Assembly: GCA_947628585.1 (NCBI GenBank)
Contig: CANRAL010000007.1
Span: 1-44,209, forward strand
Origin: an uncultured Bacilli bacterium
Lineage (GTDB): Bacteria > Bacillota_I > Bacilli_A > RF39 > UBA660
Direction of reading: 5' to 3'
Length of the DNA: 44,209 bases
The translations under genes and the position numbers were made by a program. Below the pieces are notes generated by a model. It was given only the letters and a program-made list of their open reading frames with translations. It did not search any database and was not told the origin of the DNA. This document shows, one piece after another, positions 16,275-27,356 of the stretch. Numbering within the stretch: the first letter of the stretch is position 1; each line of letters opens with the position of its first letter.

Positions 16275-18059
16275 TTAATATAAGCTTTCTAATTCATTAA
16301 CTAATTCTTTAAAATATTGAAAAGCTTCTTCGATAACTGGACCATCTAACATATCTACTCCTGCCACTTTTAATGATTCAATTGGATCCATCGTAGCCCC
16401 TAAAGATAAAAATTGTAAATATTTTTCGACAGCACCATCTTTTTTATTTAATATATCCATGGCAATTTTTATGGAAGCGGCATAAGCCGTTGCATATTGA
16501 TAAACATAAAATGGAGAATAAAAATGTGGTATTCTTTCCCATTCATATTTTATGAATTTATCAACAACAATATTTTTTCCAAAATATTCTTTATTTAATT
16601 TATAGTATAAATCTTCCATTACTTCATGAGTTAAAATAGTTCCTTCTTTTTCTAAATCATGAATAGTTTTTTCAAATTCCGCAAACATAGTTTGGCGATA
16701 TATAGTTGCTTTAAAATCCCCAATTAAATCGTCAATTAAATATTTCTTTTCTTCCTTTACATTAGTGTTATTAATTAAATATTTACTTAATAATATTTGA
16801 TTTACTTGACTAGCAACTTCCGCTACAAAAATAGAATAATTATAGTCTTGATATTTTTGATTTTTAATTGCATAGTAATAATGCATAGCATGACCTAATT
16901 CATGAATTAAAGTTGAAACATTTTCTAAAGTTTCATCATAACTTAATAATACATATGGATGTTTATTATATACAGCGGTACAATAAGCTCCATTTCTTTT
17001 ACCTGTATTAGGGCAAAAATCAATCCAGTGTTCACTAAATGCTTTATTTAAATCATTAGTATAGCTATTACCTAAAACACTTAAAGCTTTCATAATTAAT
17101 TCTTGGGCTTCTTTAATAGAATATTTTTTAGTTATATTTTTAACAATTGGCGCATAGGTATCATATAAATGTAATTCCTTTATTCCTAATGCCTTCTTTT
17201 TAATTAGCCAATATTGAGATAAAGGTTCGACATTATCTTTTACTTTTTTAATTAAATTATCATATACTTTAACCGGAATATCATTAGCATATAGACTTTG
17301 ATGTAATGCACTTTCATACCCTCTTATTTTAGCTATATTATTATCATTTTTAACTAATGAGCCTAATAAATAAGTATAAGTATTTTTAAAATTTCCATAA
17401 GTTTTATATAATTTCGTAAAAGCATTTTTGCGAATAGTTCGATTATCACTTTTATTTAAAAGTCGATAAGTTTTTTCATCTAAATCAATATATTCTCCAT
17501 TTTCATCCTTAATTTTACCAAATTTTAAATCAGCATCGGTTAGCATTGAATAAACATCATCTGGTGTAGAAAAAGCGCTACTTATATTAGCTATTAATTT
17601 TTCTTCCTTTTCGCTTAAAATATATTTTTGATATTTAAATATTCTTTTTAAAACTCTTGCAAATTCCTTTAATTCGGGTTTTTCTTTAATATATTTTTCA
17701 ATGACGTTAAGATTACTTTTTAATATTTCAGGTACAATATAAGCACTAGAAACAGAGTATTTTTCATATACTTTAGAAACTTTACCAAATAACTCTTGAT
17801 ATAATGTATTTGTTGTATCACTATCATTTTGCATATGAGCATAAACATATAATTGTTCAAAAGTTTTAGAACATTCATTATCAAAAGTCAATAATTCATA
17901 TAAATTATTAGCATTATCCAAAATATGATTTTCATATTGAGAATAATTACTTAAATTTTTTTCAAAATTATCCAAAGCCGTCAAAAAATCTTTTTCCGTT
18001 TTATATAAATCTTTAACATTCCATTTAAGTTCATCGGAATAATCTTCTCTTTTTTTCAT
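16275..18059 (-). CDS. pepF: Oligoendopeptidase F (M3 family zinc peptidase)
   Basis: This 594-residue protein has the M3 zinc motif HELGH at residues 386-390 (TLIHELGHAMHYYYA), the downstream glutamate region (SIFVAEVASQVNQIL) and the conserved C-terminal YQYATAYAASIKIA and GATMDPIESLKVAGVDM. PepF enzymes cut short peptides in the cytoplasm. Length matches the family. It lies between dnaK and dnaJ, 14 bases upstream of dnaJ, which is not the usual Bacilli order. A GC-rich hairpin lies in the short gap after dnaK. Expression with the heat-shock operon would link chaperone action and peptide disposal (inference). Confidence 0.93.
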   Translation of the reverse strand: MKKREDYSDELKWNVKDLYKTEKDFLTALDNFEKNLSNYSQYENHILDNANNLYELLTFDNECSKTFEQLYVYAHMQNDSDTTNTLYQELFGKVSKVYEKYSVSSAYIVPEILKSNLNVIEKYIKEKPELKEFARVLKRIFKYQKYILSEKEEKLIANISSAFSTPDDVYSMLTDADLKFGKIKDENGEYIDLDEKTYRLLNKSDNRTIRKNAFTKLYKTYGNFKNTYTYLLGSLVKNDNNIAKIRGYESALHQSLYANDIPVKVYDNLIKKVKDNVEPLSQYWLIKKKALGIKELHLYDTYAPIVKNITKKYSIKEAQELIMKALSVLGNSYTNDLNKAFSEHWIDFCPNTGKRNGAYCTAVYNKHPYVLLSYDETLENVSTLIHELGHAMHYYYAIKNQKYQDYNYSIFVAEVASQVNQILLSKYLINNTNVKEEKKYLIDDLIGDFKATIYRQTMFAEFEKTIHDLEKEGTILTHEVMEDLYYKLNKEYFGKNIVVDKFIKYEWERIPHFYSPFYVYQYATAYAASIKIAMDILNKKDGAVEKYLQFLSLGATMDPIESLKVAGVDMLDGPVIEEAFQYFKELVNELESLY

Positions 18060-18081
18060 AATTCTCCTTTAACTAATATAA

Positions 18082-18100
18082 AGGAGAGTTTATCTCTCCT
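18082..18100 (-). other. Hairpin between dnaK and pepF
   Basis: AGGAGAG (18082-18088) and CTCTCCT (18094-18100) form a 7-bp GC-rich stem with a 5-base loop, extended by AT pairs on both sides. On the minus strand it directly follows the dnaK stop codon. No T-run follows, so it may be a weak terminator, an mRNA stabiliser or a processing site lowering pepF-dnaJ expression relative to dnaK. Confidence 0.6.
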
Positions 18101-18103
18101 ATA

Positions 18104-19930
<1,827 letters not shown>

Positions 19931-19962
19931 TCATTCCTTTCTTTCTTTTGAGTATTCGATAT

Positions 19963-20484
19963 TTATTCGCTAACACGAACCATAGCATGTCTTATAACTT
20001 TATCTTTGTACATATAACCTTTTTGTAAAACATCTAAGACAATTCCCGGTTCTTTTCCTTCTTCATGGATAGTTAGTACAGCTTCCATGGTATTAGGATC
20101 AAATTCTTTATTTAAACAATCTATTTCTTTTACTTCCATACTTTCTAAAATATTTAGTAAATTACCATAAATCATTTTAAATCCTTCTAAAAACTTAGAT
20201 ACTTCATCAACTAAATTACTATCATCTAATTTTATAGCTCTTTCAAAATTATCAATAATGGTTAAAAGTTTTACAATTAACTCTTCCCCTTCATATTTAC
20301 ACATTCGGGCTTTTTCTTCATCATTTCTTCGCCGAATATTTTGAAGTTCAGCACTTATTCTTAAAATCTTTTCATTTAAAGATTTATTTTCTTCCTTTAA
20401 TTTATTATCTTCTTTATTAGTTTTAACTCCCGTATTTTTCTTTTTTATTTCTTTTACTTTTTTCTTATTATTTTCTTTTTCCAT
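19963..20484 (-). CDS. grpE: Nucleotide exchange factor GrpE
   Basis: This 173-residue protein has a highly charged, disordered N-terminus, a long helix (about 28-90) with AELQNIRRRNDEEK, and the C-terminal beta domain with the family signature FDPNTMEAV and VLQKGYMYKDKVIRHAMVRV. It releases ADP from DnaK. The A of its ATG is the last base of the hrcA TAA stop, so translation is coupled. Confidence 0.95.
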   Translation of the reverse strand: MEKENNKKKVKEIKKKNTGVKTNKEDNKLKEENKSLNEKILRISAELQNIRRRNDEEKARMCKYEGEELIVKLLTIIDNFERAIKLDDSNLVDEVSKFLEGFKMIYGNLLNILESMEVKEIDCLNKEFDPNTMEAVLTIHEEGKEPGIVLDVLQKGYMYKDKVIRHAMVRVSE

Positions 20485-21491
20485 TATTCTCCTCTTTTTT
20501 CTATTTCCTTATCGATATAATTAAGAATTCCGACTATTCTTTGATAATCCATCCTTTTAGGACCAATTATCGCAATAGTTTTTTCTTCCCCATCTATCAT
20601 ATATTTTTTTCTAATAATAGTTACATTAGAATCAAATTCATTTTCTTCCCCAATATAAATTTTGACTTCATCATCATTATAATCATTAGCTTCAATTCTT
20701 TTAATAAAAGACATATCTTCTAATTTATTAGCTAATCTTTTCATTTCATCAACATTATTATATTCTGGCTGTTCAAATATTTTCGTTCGACCACTCATAT
20801 GAACATTACTATTACTAGAAACAAAATCATTAAAGGCATCATAGAAAATATTATATATTGTTTCATACTGCCGAATTTGTTTTTTTATGATAGGTTTTAT
20901 TTCTAATTCTAAACGCTCACTAACTTCATCTATGGGCGTACCTACAAGTTTTCTATTTACTAAATCCCCAACTTTTAATAATTCTTTTAAATCGGTACCT
21001 TCTTTTAACGTAAATGTTTTATTTTCGACATGTCCCTTATCGGTACAAACAATAGCAACTATTTGCGTAGAACTTAAAGTTACAATACTAATTTGCCTTA
21101 AATTATTATCTTTACTATTACTTCCTAAAACAACACTTGTATAATTAGTTATGTCACTTATTATTTCCATACATTGAGTAATAGCATCAGATAATTGTAA
21201 ATCATTATTAGCAAAAATAGTTTGTAATTTTAACATATCCTTACCATTTAACTTTTCGGCTTCCATTAAATTTTCCACATAGTATTTATAACCTTTTTCA
21301 CTTGGAATTCGTCCACTACTAATATGATTTTTTTCTAAATATCCCAGTTCTTCTAAATAAGCCATTTCATTTCTAATCGTAGCGGAAGAACAGTTAAATT
21401 TAGAACACAAAGCTTTGGAACCTACTGGCTTAACAGTTTTAATATATGTTTCGACAATTTCTTTTAAAAGATTATTTTTTCGTTCGTCCAT
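20484..21491 (-). CDS. hrcA: Heat-inducible transcription repressor HrcA
   Basis: This 335-residue protein has an N-terminal winged helix with KPVGSKALCSKFNCSSATIR and the SSGRIPSEKGYKYYV motif that follows it, a GAF-like middle and a C-terminal domain ending AIIGPKRMDYQRIVGILNYI. HrcA binds CIRCE operators and represses chaperone genes; its folding depends on GroEL. It is the first gene of its operon and lies 12 bases downstream of a near-perfect CIRCE site, so it is autoregulated. Confidence 0.96.
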   Translation of the reverse strand: MDERKNNLLKEIVETYIKTVKPVGSKALCSKFNCSSATIRNEMAYLEELGYLEKNHISSGRIPSEKGYKYYVENLMEAEKLNGKDMLKLQTIFANNDLQLSDAITQCMEIISDITNYTSVVLGSNSKDNNLRQISIVTLSSTQIVAIVCTDKGHVENKTFTLKEGTDLKELLKVGDLVNRKLVGTPIDEVSERLELEIKPIIKKQIRQYETIYNIFYDAFNDFVSSNSNVHMSGRTKIFEQPEYNNVDEMKRLANKLEDMSFIKRIEANDYNDDEVKIYIGEENEFDSNVTIIRKKYMIDGEEKTIAIIGPKRMDYQRIVGILNYIDKEIEKRGE

Positions 21492-21503
21492 ATACTACCT
21501 TCT

Positions 21504-21530
21504 TTAGCACTCTTCTTATTTCAGTGCTAA
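21504..21530 (-). promoter_or_regulatory. CIRCE operator
   Basis: The plus strand reads TTAGCACTC, nine spacer bases, then CAGTGCTAA. It matches the CIRCE consensus TTAGCACTC-N9-GAGTGCTAA with one mismatch. It lies directly after the -10 box, where bound HrcA would block transcription. A further half-site-like TTAGCACTT lies at 21550-21558. Confidence 0.95.
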
Positions 21531-21534
21531 TACC

Positions 21535-21563
21535 ATTATAATATTATGCTTAGCACTTGTCAA
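21535..21563 (-). promoter_or_regulatory. Sigma-A promoter of the hrcA operon
   Basis: On the minus strand TTGACA (21558-21563) and TATAAT (21535-21540) are separated by exactly 17 bases, a consensus housekeeping promoter. Its strength is expected to be held in check by the adjacent CIRCE. Confidence 0.93.
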
Positions 21564-21601
21564 TATATAACTGCTAATTTAAATTTATTTTTACATTTAA
21601 G

Positions 21602-21632
21602 AAAAAAACAAAATAAGCAATTTTATTTTGTT
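21602..21632 (-). terminator. Terminator of the ClpB-like ATPase gene
   Basis: AACAAAATAA (21607-21616) and TTATTTTGTT (21623-21632) form a 10-bp stem with a 6-base loop, followed leftward by a T-run. It isolates the ATPase gene from the hrcA operon. Confidence 0.8.
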
Positions 21633-21633
21633 C

Positions 21634-23169
21634 TTATCGAGGTAACTTTATAATATTATTTTTGCGAGTTAAATTATAACTATTTAGATTATTAGTTAAT
21701 ATATTTATCGCTTTTTCTTTCCGAGACTCAGGAATAGCATCACTCATATTAATTGCTAAAATAATGTCTTCTAAGAATATTTCTTTATGATTTTTAAATT
21801 TGGCACAACTAAATGTTATTTTTAAAATATCTAAAATTAAATCAGGATTTTTTAAAGTTTCGCATGTGCCATCTTCTTTAATAAAACTAGCATTAATAGT
21901 TAAATTATATAAAGTTTCAAAAATAACATTTTTATAATTTTCGTTAAAATTAAATAAAATATTATATTTATTAATCAAAAAAGATAATTCAGAATCTAAA
22001 ATATTCCAAATAACATCTTTAGATGGTTCTAAAACTTTAATAACTTTAAATCTTCGCCGAAAAGCTAAATCAGGCAAAATATATTTTTGAAATTCTTTTT
22101 CCGTCGTATCCCCTATTAATCTAATTTTTCCTTCTGATAAATAAGATTTTAAAATATTCGCTAAATCAGTATTATTTTTTTCGGCTCTACCTAATCCCAT
22201 AGCCATATGCATCTCTTCAATATAAAGAATAATATTAGGATTTTTAATTAAAGATTTAATAATATTTTCAATTTTTTCTTCAAACTGACCACGATAAATA
22301 GTTCCACTTATTAAGGAATTTAAATTTAAACGATATATTTCTTTCTTTTGTAAATCTTCATTTGCCATTTTATTTATAATTCGGTAAGCTAAACCATTTA
22401 CTAAACTAGTTTTACCTACTCCAGCTTCGCCTATTAGAAGAACAGATTTTTCTAAAGATAATAAATATATTTCCATCATATCTAATTCTTTTTTTCGTCC
22501 TATCGCCGGATCTTTTAAATATATCTTATCAGTTAAAAAATCACCACTTTTTAATAAAATATCATCATGTTTTTCTTGATTAAAAGTTACATTTGCTAAA
22601 TTCATTTTTCCTTCACTATCTAAATCTTTTGCCTCTTTACCATTTTTTTTAATTTTATCATCTACCTCAATTTCTTCATTATTTTCCATTTTTAAATCAT
22701 ATAATATTGCCACATTAATTTCTAATATATTTTTAGTTTTAATATAATACGTCCGATAGAAATCTTCCGAAATTCGTTGATATAAGAGTTTAATTAAAGG
22801 ACTATGATAAATATTATTTATAATTAAATCCATATATAAATTTTCATCTTTAACTATTTCTAAATTATTTATTCTAATATAGTTTTCTAAAAATATTAAA
22901 AGCTTTTTTTTGGTAGTTTTATTTTGTCGGTAATTATACATATTAAAAAAAGGATTTTTGAAAAATTTAATAAAAGCTTCTCTTTCTTCATCACCAAAAG
23001 GATTTTTATATAAATACTGATAATTATAAACACCTGATAAAAGTAAAGAAAAATAATTAGAAAGCATTTCATCAAAATTTAAGTCTTTTAAATATTGTTC
23101 GATTATATTCGCCGTATCTATAAATATTGTCATTGAAGTACGTAAATTATTATAATTAATATTAATCAT
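21634..23169 (-). CDS. Single-AAA+ ClpA/ClpB-like ATPase with unique N-terminal domain
   Basis: This 511-residue protein has an unfamiliar helical N-terminal region (about 1-205) and one ClpA/ClpB D1-type AAA+ module. The module opens with LKDPAIGRKKELDMMEIYLL, then Walker A GEAGVGKTS at 247-255, a pore loop with GTIYRGQFEEKIE near 290-302, and a Walker B-like IILYIEEMHMAMGLG. It ends with LIGDTTEKEFQKYI and an arginine-finger region AFRRRF. The usual Walker B Asp-Glu is Glu-Glu. There is no second AAA+ domain, no ClpP-binding loop was seen, and the usual Clp N-domain is absent. The intact pore Tyr suggests substrate threading or remodelling. It could be a D1-only relic or a specialised unfoldase. 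AAGGAG precedes the ATG. Confidence 0.75.
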   Translation of the reverse strand: MININYNNLRTSMTIFIDTANIIEQYLKDLNFDEMLSNYFSLLLSGVYNYQYLYKNPFGDEEREAFIKFFKNPFFNMYNYRQNKTTKKKLLIFLENYIRINNLEIVKDENLYMDLIINNIYHSPLIKLLYQRISEDFYRTYYIKTKNILEINVAILYDLKMENNEEIEVDDKIKKNGKEAKDLDSEGKMNLANVTFNQEKHDDILLKSGDFLTDKIYLKDPAIGRKKELDMMEIYLLSLEKSVLLIGEAGVGKTSLVNGLAYRIINKMANEDLQKKEIYRLNLNSLISGTIYRGQFEEKIENIIKSLIKNPNIILYIEEMHMAMGLGRAEKNNTDLANILKSYLSEGKIRLIGDTTEKEFQKYILPDLAFRRRFKVIKVLEPSKDVIWNILDSELSFLINKYNILFNFNENYKNVIFETLYNLTINASFIKEDGTCETLKNPDLILDILKITFSCAKFKNHKEIFLEDIILAINMSDAIPESRKEKAINILTNNLNSYNLTRKNNIIKLPR

Positions 23170-23210
23170 TTTTTACTCCTTAATAGAAGTTATTTTAGCA
23201 CAAAGATTAT

Positions 23211-23233
23211 AAAAAAACCAGTAATTATTACTG
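23211..23233 (-). terminator. Terminator after rpmF
   Basis: CAGTAAT (23219-23225) and ATTACTG (23227-23233) form a hairpin just after the rpmF stop codon, followed leftward by GG and a run of seven T residues. Confidence 0.75.
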
Positions 23234-23234
23234 A

Positions 23235-23423
23235 TTATTTTTCTTCTTCATCAACTTTTATAACTTCTTCATTTTTATAGTAGCCACATTGTAAACAGGC
23301 TCTATGAGGTCTAATAGTTGCTCCACATTTTGGACATGTTGTTAAAGATCCTACAGTTTTCTTTAAATGCGTTCTCCGCATTCTTTTTTTTGTTTTACTA
23401 GTTCTTCTAAAAGGAACTGCCAT
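23235..23423 (-). CDS. rpmF: Large ribosomal subunit protein bL32
   Basis: This 62-residue basic protein begins [20 protein letters not shown], the bL32 signature, and carries the zinc-binding form with CPKC and CLQC pairs. A short acidic C-terminal tail ([11 protein letters not shown]) is slightly longer than usual. It follows the YceD (DUF177) gene, the common pairing in bacteria. A terminator closes the operon directly after the stop codon. Confidence 0.97.
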   Translation of the reverse strand: MAVPFRRTSKTKKRMRRTHLKKTVGSLTTCPKCGATIRPHRACLQCGYYKNEEVIKVDEEEK

Positions 23424-23456
23424 ATTTATTCACCACCTTTAAGTTTATTTTACTTT

Positions 23457-23888
23457 TTAAGACTCTTTTTTATTTGAATCTCCATTTAATTCCCAACCAT
23501 TACCATGAGCTTGTAATCCTGAATTATTAGTTACACTAATGGGAACTTCCAATACAATATTTTCCCATAAAATTTCATTTATATCAAGTATATTTTGTTT
23601 ATTTTTCATAAATTTTTGAAAATCTGGACTATTTTCGTCGTAAATTTCTGTAATCGCAAAAGATAAAGGATAAGTTATATCTTCTAAAGTTATCGCATCC
23701 GGTATAATTATTTTTCCCGTAACCGCTAAATTAACTTCAATTTCTTCACTCAAAGTATATTTAAGATATCCATTGATATGCAAATTTTCTATTTTTTTTA
23801 TAATATGAGAATCGATATTATCTATCGTTACATCGCTATCTAGGAAAATCGATCCTTTATTATATAATTCACCCAAATTAATTTCCAT
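23457..23888 (-). CDS. yceD: YceD-family (DUF177) ribosome-associated protein
   Basis: This 143-residue protein has the DUF177 pattern: a beta-rich N-terminal half with LHINGYLKYTLSEEIEVNLA and a C-terminal acidic segment with DINEILWENIVLEVPISV. The usual Cys pair in the middle is missing; GKIIIPDAITLED lies where the CxRCL motif is normally found. Family members are linked to 23S rRNA accumulation and are encoded next to rpmF, as here. Its ATG lies 1 base after the mutL stop codon. Confidence 0.85.
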   Translation of the reverse strand: MEINLGELYNKGSIFLDSDVTIDNIDSHIIKKIENLHINGYLKYTLSEEIEVNLAVTGKIIIPDAITLEDITYPLSFAITEIYDENSPDFQKFMKNKQNILDINEILWENIVLEVPISVTNNSGLQAHGNGWELNGDSNKKES

Positions 23889-23889
23889 T

Positions 23890-25698
23890 TTATAATACCC
23901 TCCTAAACATTTTTTCTAATTCATATTTGGAATATTTCATTATTGATGGTCTTCCATGACAACAATTATAAGGATTATCACATTTGGTTAAATCATTTAA
24001 TAAGTGTTCCATTTCGGTAAAAGATAAATCTTCATTAGCTTTAACACTCATCTTACAAGATACCATTTTCGCCATACTATCTAAAAATTTATCTTTAGCA
24101 AATTTCTTTTCATTAGTAATAACTAAATCAATAATGGACTTAATGTTTTCATCTTCATGATTACTTTTTAACCAAGTGGGATGTTCTTTTATAATAATTG
24201 TATTTACACCAAAATCTTCAATTGTAAAACCTAATTCTTCTAAAGTACTTTTACGTTCTTGAAATATAGTAAAATCACTAATACTTAGTTCGATAGTTAA
24301 AGGAACTAATAATTTAGTAGTACTTACTTCTTTATCTTTTATTTTTTTACATATATTTTCGTAATTAACTCTTTCATGGGCTGCATGTTGGTCAATTATA
24401 TACATATTTTCTTCATCAGTAGCAATAATATAAGTTCGATGAACTTGTCCTACAGGATATAATTTTAATTTTCGAAATTCTAAATTAGTATCTACTACTT
24501 CTTCATAACCAATATTTAATTGTTGTTGTTCTAATTCGACGGGAATATCCTTTATTAATAAACTTTCGGCATTAGTTATATCATTAAAAACCGGCTCTTT
24601 ATTAAACGGATAATTACTTTTTAAACTTGAGTTTTCCTTGTGCTTTTGTTCGATATTTTTAAGAAAATTAATTTCTTCTTTTTTGTCATTTTCTTTAATA
24701 GCATTAGGAATAAGTAAATTTTGGTATAACGTATCCTTAATAGTTTTATAGATAAATGTCGTTAAAACATCGATCTTACTCATTTTAATATCTTGTTTCG
24801 TAGGATGAATGTTGACATCTACCATAGTAGGATCTACCGTAATATTAATAACGACAATGGGATAAAACCCTTCATGTTTATATGTATTATAAGCATCATT
24901 AATTGCTTTATTTAAATCTAAATTACGAACAATTCGACCATTTACTATAGTGTGCATTCCTAAACGATTTTTGCGAAGAATACTTGGCTTACCAATATAA
25001 CCTGAAATTAAAAAATCATCATTAAAGGCTTTTATTTCTAACATATTTTGGCTAACATTTAAACCATATATTTCATGAATTGTCTTAAGTAAATTATTAC
25101 TACCACTGGTTTTAAATAAAACTTTTTCATTATTAGCTAATTGAAAAGAAATATCTGGTTTAGATAAAGCTAAACGTTCAATAAATTGTAAACAATTATT
25201 TAACTCTGTAGTCTCAGTTTTTAAATATTTTAAACGAGCTGGCGTATTAAAAAATAAATTTTTAACGGTTATTTTTGTACCAACTCGACCATTGCCATGA
25301 CTACTTTCTAATAACTTTCCTCCTTTTATATGAATATATGTACTATCCATGCCATTACAAGTTTCCATTTCGACTTCCGAAACACTGGCAATAGATGCTA
25401 AAGCTTCACCCCGAAACCCCAAAGTTTCAATAAAAAATAAATCATCTTCTTTATATATTTTACTGGTAGCATGTCGAGAAAAAGCTAAAAGAGCATCATC
25501 TTTATCCATTCCTATGCCATCATCAACTACTTCAATTTTATTTATTCCCCCATTTTCTAAATTAATTTTTATTAAATGAGCATTGGCATCGATGGCATTT
25601 TCCACGAGTTCTTTAACAACAGAAGCACATTTTTCAATGACTTCACCCGCAGCAATCATATTAGCCATATTTTCACTCATAACTTTTATTTTACTCAT
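23890..25698 (-). CDS. mutL: DNA mismatch repair protein MutL
   Basis: This 602-residue protein has the N-terminal GHKL ATPase domain (IAAGEVIEKCASVVKELVEN, DDGIGM, TLGFRGEALASI and VGTKITVKNLFFNTPARLKY), a linker and the C-terminal dimerisation/endonuclease domain. The nuclease motif DQHAAHERVNYE and the zinc-site pieces ACK-like SCKMSV and CCHGRPSIMKY are present, so it should be a nicking-competent MutL. mutS is not in the window. It overlaps the upstream yqeH stop by 8 bases. Confidence 0.95.
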   Translation of the reverse strand: MSKIKVMSENMANMIAAGEVIEKCASVVKELVENAIDANAHLIKINLENGGINKIEVVDDGIGMDKDDALLAFSRHATSKIYKEDDLFFIETLGFRGEALASIASVSEVEMETCNGMDSTYIHIKGGKLLESSHGNGRVGTKITVKNLFFNTPARLKYLKTETTELNNCLQFIERLALSKPDISFQLANNEKVLFKTSGSNNLLKTIHEIYGLNVSQNMLEIKAFNDDFLISGYIGKPSILRKNRLGMHTIVNGRIVRNLDLNKAINDAYNTYKHEGFYPIVVINITVDPTMVDVNIHPTKQDIKMSKIDVLTTFIYKTIKDTLYQNLLIPNAIKENDKKEEINFLKNIEQKHKENSSLKSNYPFNKEPVFNDITNAESLLIKDIPVELEQQQLNIGYEEVVDTNLEFRKLKLYPVGQVHRTYIIATDEENMYIIDQHAAHERVNYENICKKIKDKEVSTTKLLVPLTIELSISDFTIFQERKSTLEELGFTIEDFGVNTIIIKEHPTWLKSNHEDENIKSIIDLVITNEKKFAKDKFLDSMAKMVSCKMSVKANEDLSFTEMEHLLNDLTKCDNPYNCCHGRPSIMKYSKYELEKMFRRVL

Positions 25699-26611
25699 GC
25701 TTACCTCCTATTATAGTTGGTCTTATTTCTAATAAATTTTCTGGTATATCAGTAGATATTATGGTATTTTTCTTAATTAAAATAAAGCCTAATCCTTTAA
25801 TTATTAAATCCGTATTTTCTTTAACTTTAATTTTTTTAGGTAATTCTTCTCTTTTAACTCTTTTGCTAATTAGAATATCATTTGTAAAATAAAGAATTAA
25901 ATTATTATTTTCGCTACTACTTATTCTATAATCATTTATTTTTAATAAATATTTGTTTTTTAATTGGTAAATTATTGGTCTAATCATTTTTTTAGGTAAC
26001 ATATTATCTAAAAAATTATTAGGGACAAAACCAGGAGTATCAAAAATAATACCTTCATTTGTCTTTATTTTAATAAAATCTAAAGTTGTATTACTTCTTT
26101 TACTAATAGTTAAATCACTATTTGCTAAAGCATTTATTAAACTACTTTTACCTGAATTGGTATAGCCGAGAAAATAAACTTTTTTTTCTTGGAAAATTAT
26201 ATCTTTAATAAAATTAATATTATCTTTATTTTTACTACTTGTATAAATTATATCCTCTTTTATATGATAAATATTTTTAAGATTATTGATTAAAGTATTT
26301 TTAGATATATTTTTAGGAATTAAATCACTTTTAGTTAAAACAATTATCTTAGGTAATTTTATTTTTTTATAGGTAGTAATTACTTCTTCATAGATATTTA
26401 AAAAGTCTAAAAGAAAAATAACAAAACCCTTTTCCTTATTAATTTTTGTAATAATATCTTCATTATTAATAGGTTTAATATTGACTATATTTTCTCCATA
26501 GTTTTTTATTTTAAAACATCTTTGGCATAATTTACTATCAATTTTTGGTGTATATCCATCTTTCAATTTATCAGTATTTTGTAAAATGGCACCACAACCC
26601 ATACATTTCAT
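25691..26611 (-). CDS. yqeH: Circularly permuted ribosome-assembly GTPase YqeH
   Basis: This 306-residue protein starts with a four-Cys zinc finger (MKCMGCG, then LCQRCFKIKNYG). GTPase motifs follow in permuted order: G4 TKSD in VLTKSDLIP, G5 TSSK, G1 GYTNSGKSSLIN, a G2 region and G3 DTPG. This G4-G5-G1-G2-G3 order with the zinc finger identifies the YqeH/RqgH group, needed for 30S subunit assembly. It is a little shorter than B. subtilis YqeH (366). The start at 26611 was chosen over a GTG at 26620, because GGTGG lies 5 bases before the ATG. Confidence 0.92.
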   Translation of the reverse strand: MKCMGCGAILQNTDKLKDGYTPKIDSKLCQRCFKIKNYGENIVNIKPINNEDIITKINKEKGFVIFLLDFLNIYEEVITTYKKIKLPKIIVLTKSDLIPKNISKNTLINNLKNIYHIKEDIIYTSSKNKDNINFIKDIIFQEKKVYFLGYTNSGKSSLINALANSDLTISKRSNTTLDFIKIKTNEGIIFDTPGFVPNNFLDNMLPKKMIRPIIYQLKNKYLLKINDYRISSSENNNLILYFTNDILISKRVKREELPKKIKVKENTDLIIKGLGFILIKKNTIISTDIPENLLEIRPTIIGGKHE

Positions 26612-26636
26612 AATTACCACCCACTTCTTTAACTAA

Positions 26637-27338
26637 TTATACATTAGTACTATTTTTATGTGATATATATCTTACTCTTTTAAGATTATTTTTACTTTCC
26701 ATATACTGTAAGTCAAATACATCTATTCCTTTTTCAAAAAAATCAGTAACTTTTACAACTTCCGTCAAACTAATAGTTGCAACTAGTTTTCTTTCTATTA
26801 AAGCTTGAACTAAAGGATAATAATCTAATGCATTTTTTTGATTTTCATTTAATTTAGCATTTTCCATAGTTTTTTTGAAATTTTTTAAGGCTTCTATTTT
26901 TTTATCAGTTTTGAAATTAGAAATATTATCAATTTCCACTGATTCCCTATCTAGATATTTAGCAAAATCAAATTTCTTTTCGGAAGGTACTGGATTATCA
27001 ATATCTTCAATAACTTCTCCCTCACCTTTTATTAATCTATCAATTAAATCAACTAAAATAGGCGGTTTATATATATCGTAACTATATAAATGATATGAAA
27101 GACTACTACCACTGCCTAAATCTTCTTTCCGAGTTTCACCCAAATTTTTAATATGGCGAAGGCATTCTTCATTATAATATTTACTAGGATGATACGAATA
27201 TTCTTTTTCCTCATGAGTTATATAACTACACTTATCGATTATTTCCTTTCTTAATATTACCAGTTCAACAATATTAAAACTTATTTTATATTTTTCTAAA
27301 AATTCTCCCTTTTGTTTATAATAATATAATTCATTCAT
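26637..27338 (-). CDS. Protein of unknown function between yqeG and yqeH
   Basis: This 233-residue soluble protein was not recognised. It has an aromatic-rich N-terminal half (YSYHPSKYYNEECLRHIKNL), an acidic linker (GEGEVIEDIDNPVPSEKK) and a helical C-terminal half. No catalytic motif, signal peptide or membrane segment is visible. GGAGG lies 7 bases before ATG 27338, which fixes the start over an upstream TTG at 27344. It is embedded in an otherwise conserved yqeG-yqeH pair, so it is probably cotranscribed and may be linked to ribosome assembly, which is only positional inference. Confidence 0.7.
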   Translation of the reverse strand: MNELYYYKQKGEFLEKYKISFNIVELVILRKEIIDKCSYITHEEKEYSYHPSKYYNEECLRHIKNLGETRKEDLGSGSSLSYHLYSYDIYKPPILVDLIDRLIKGEGEVIEDIDNPVPSEKKFDFAKYLDRESVEIDNISNFKTDKKIEALKNFKKTMENAKLNENQKNALDYYPLVQALIERKLVATISLTEVVKVTDFFEKGIDVFDLQYMESKNNLKRVRYISHKNSTNV

Positions 27339-27356
27339 ATCCAAACCTCCATATTA

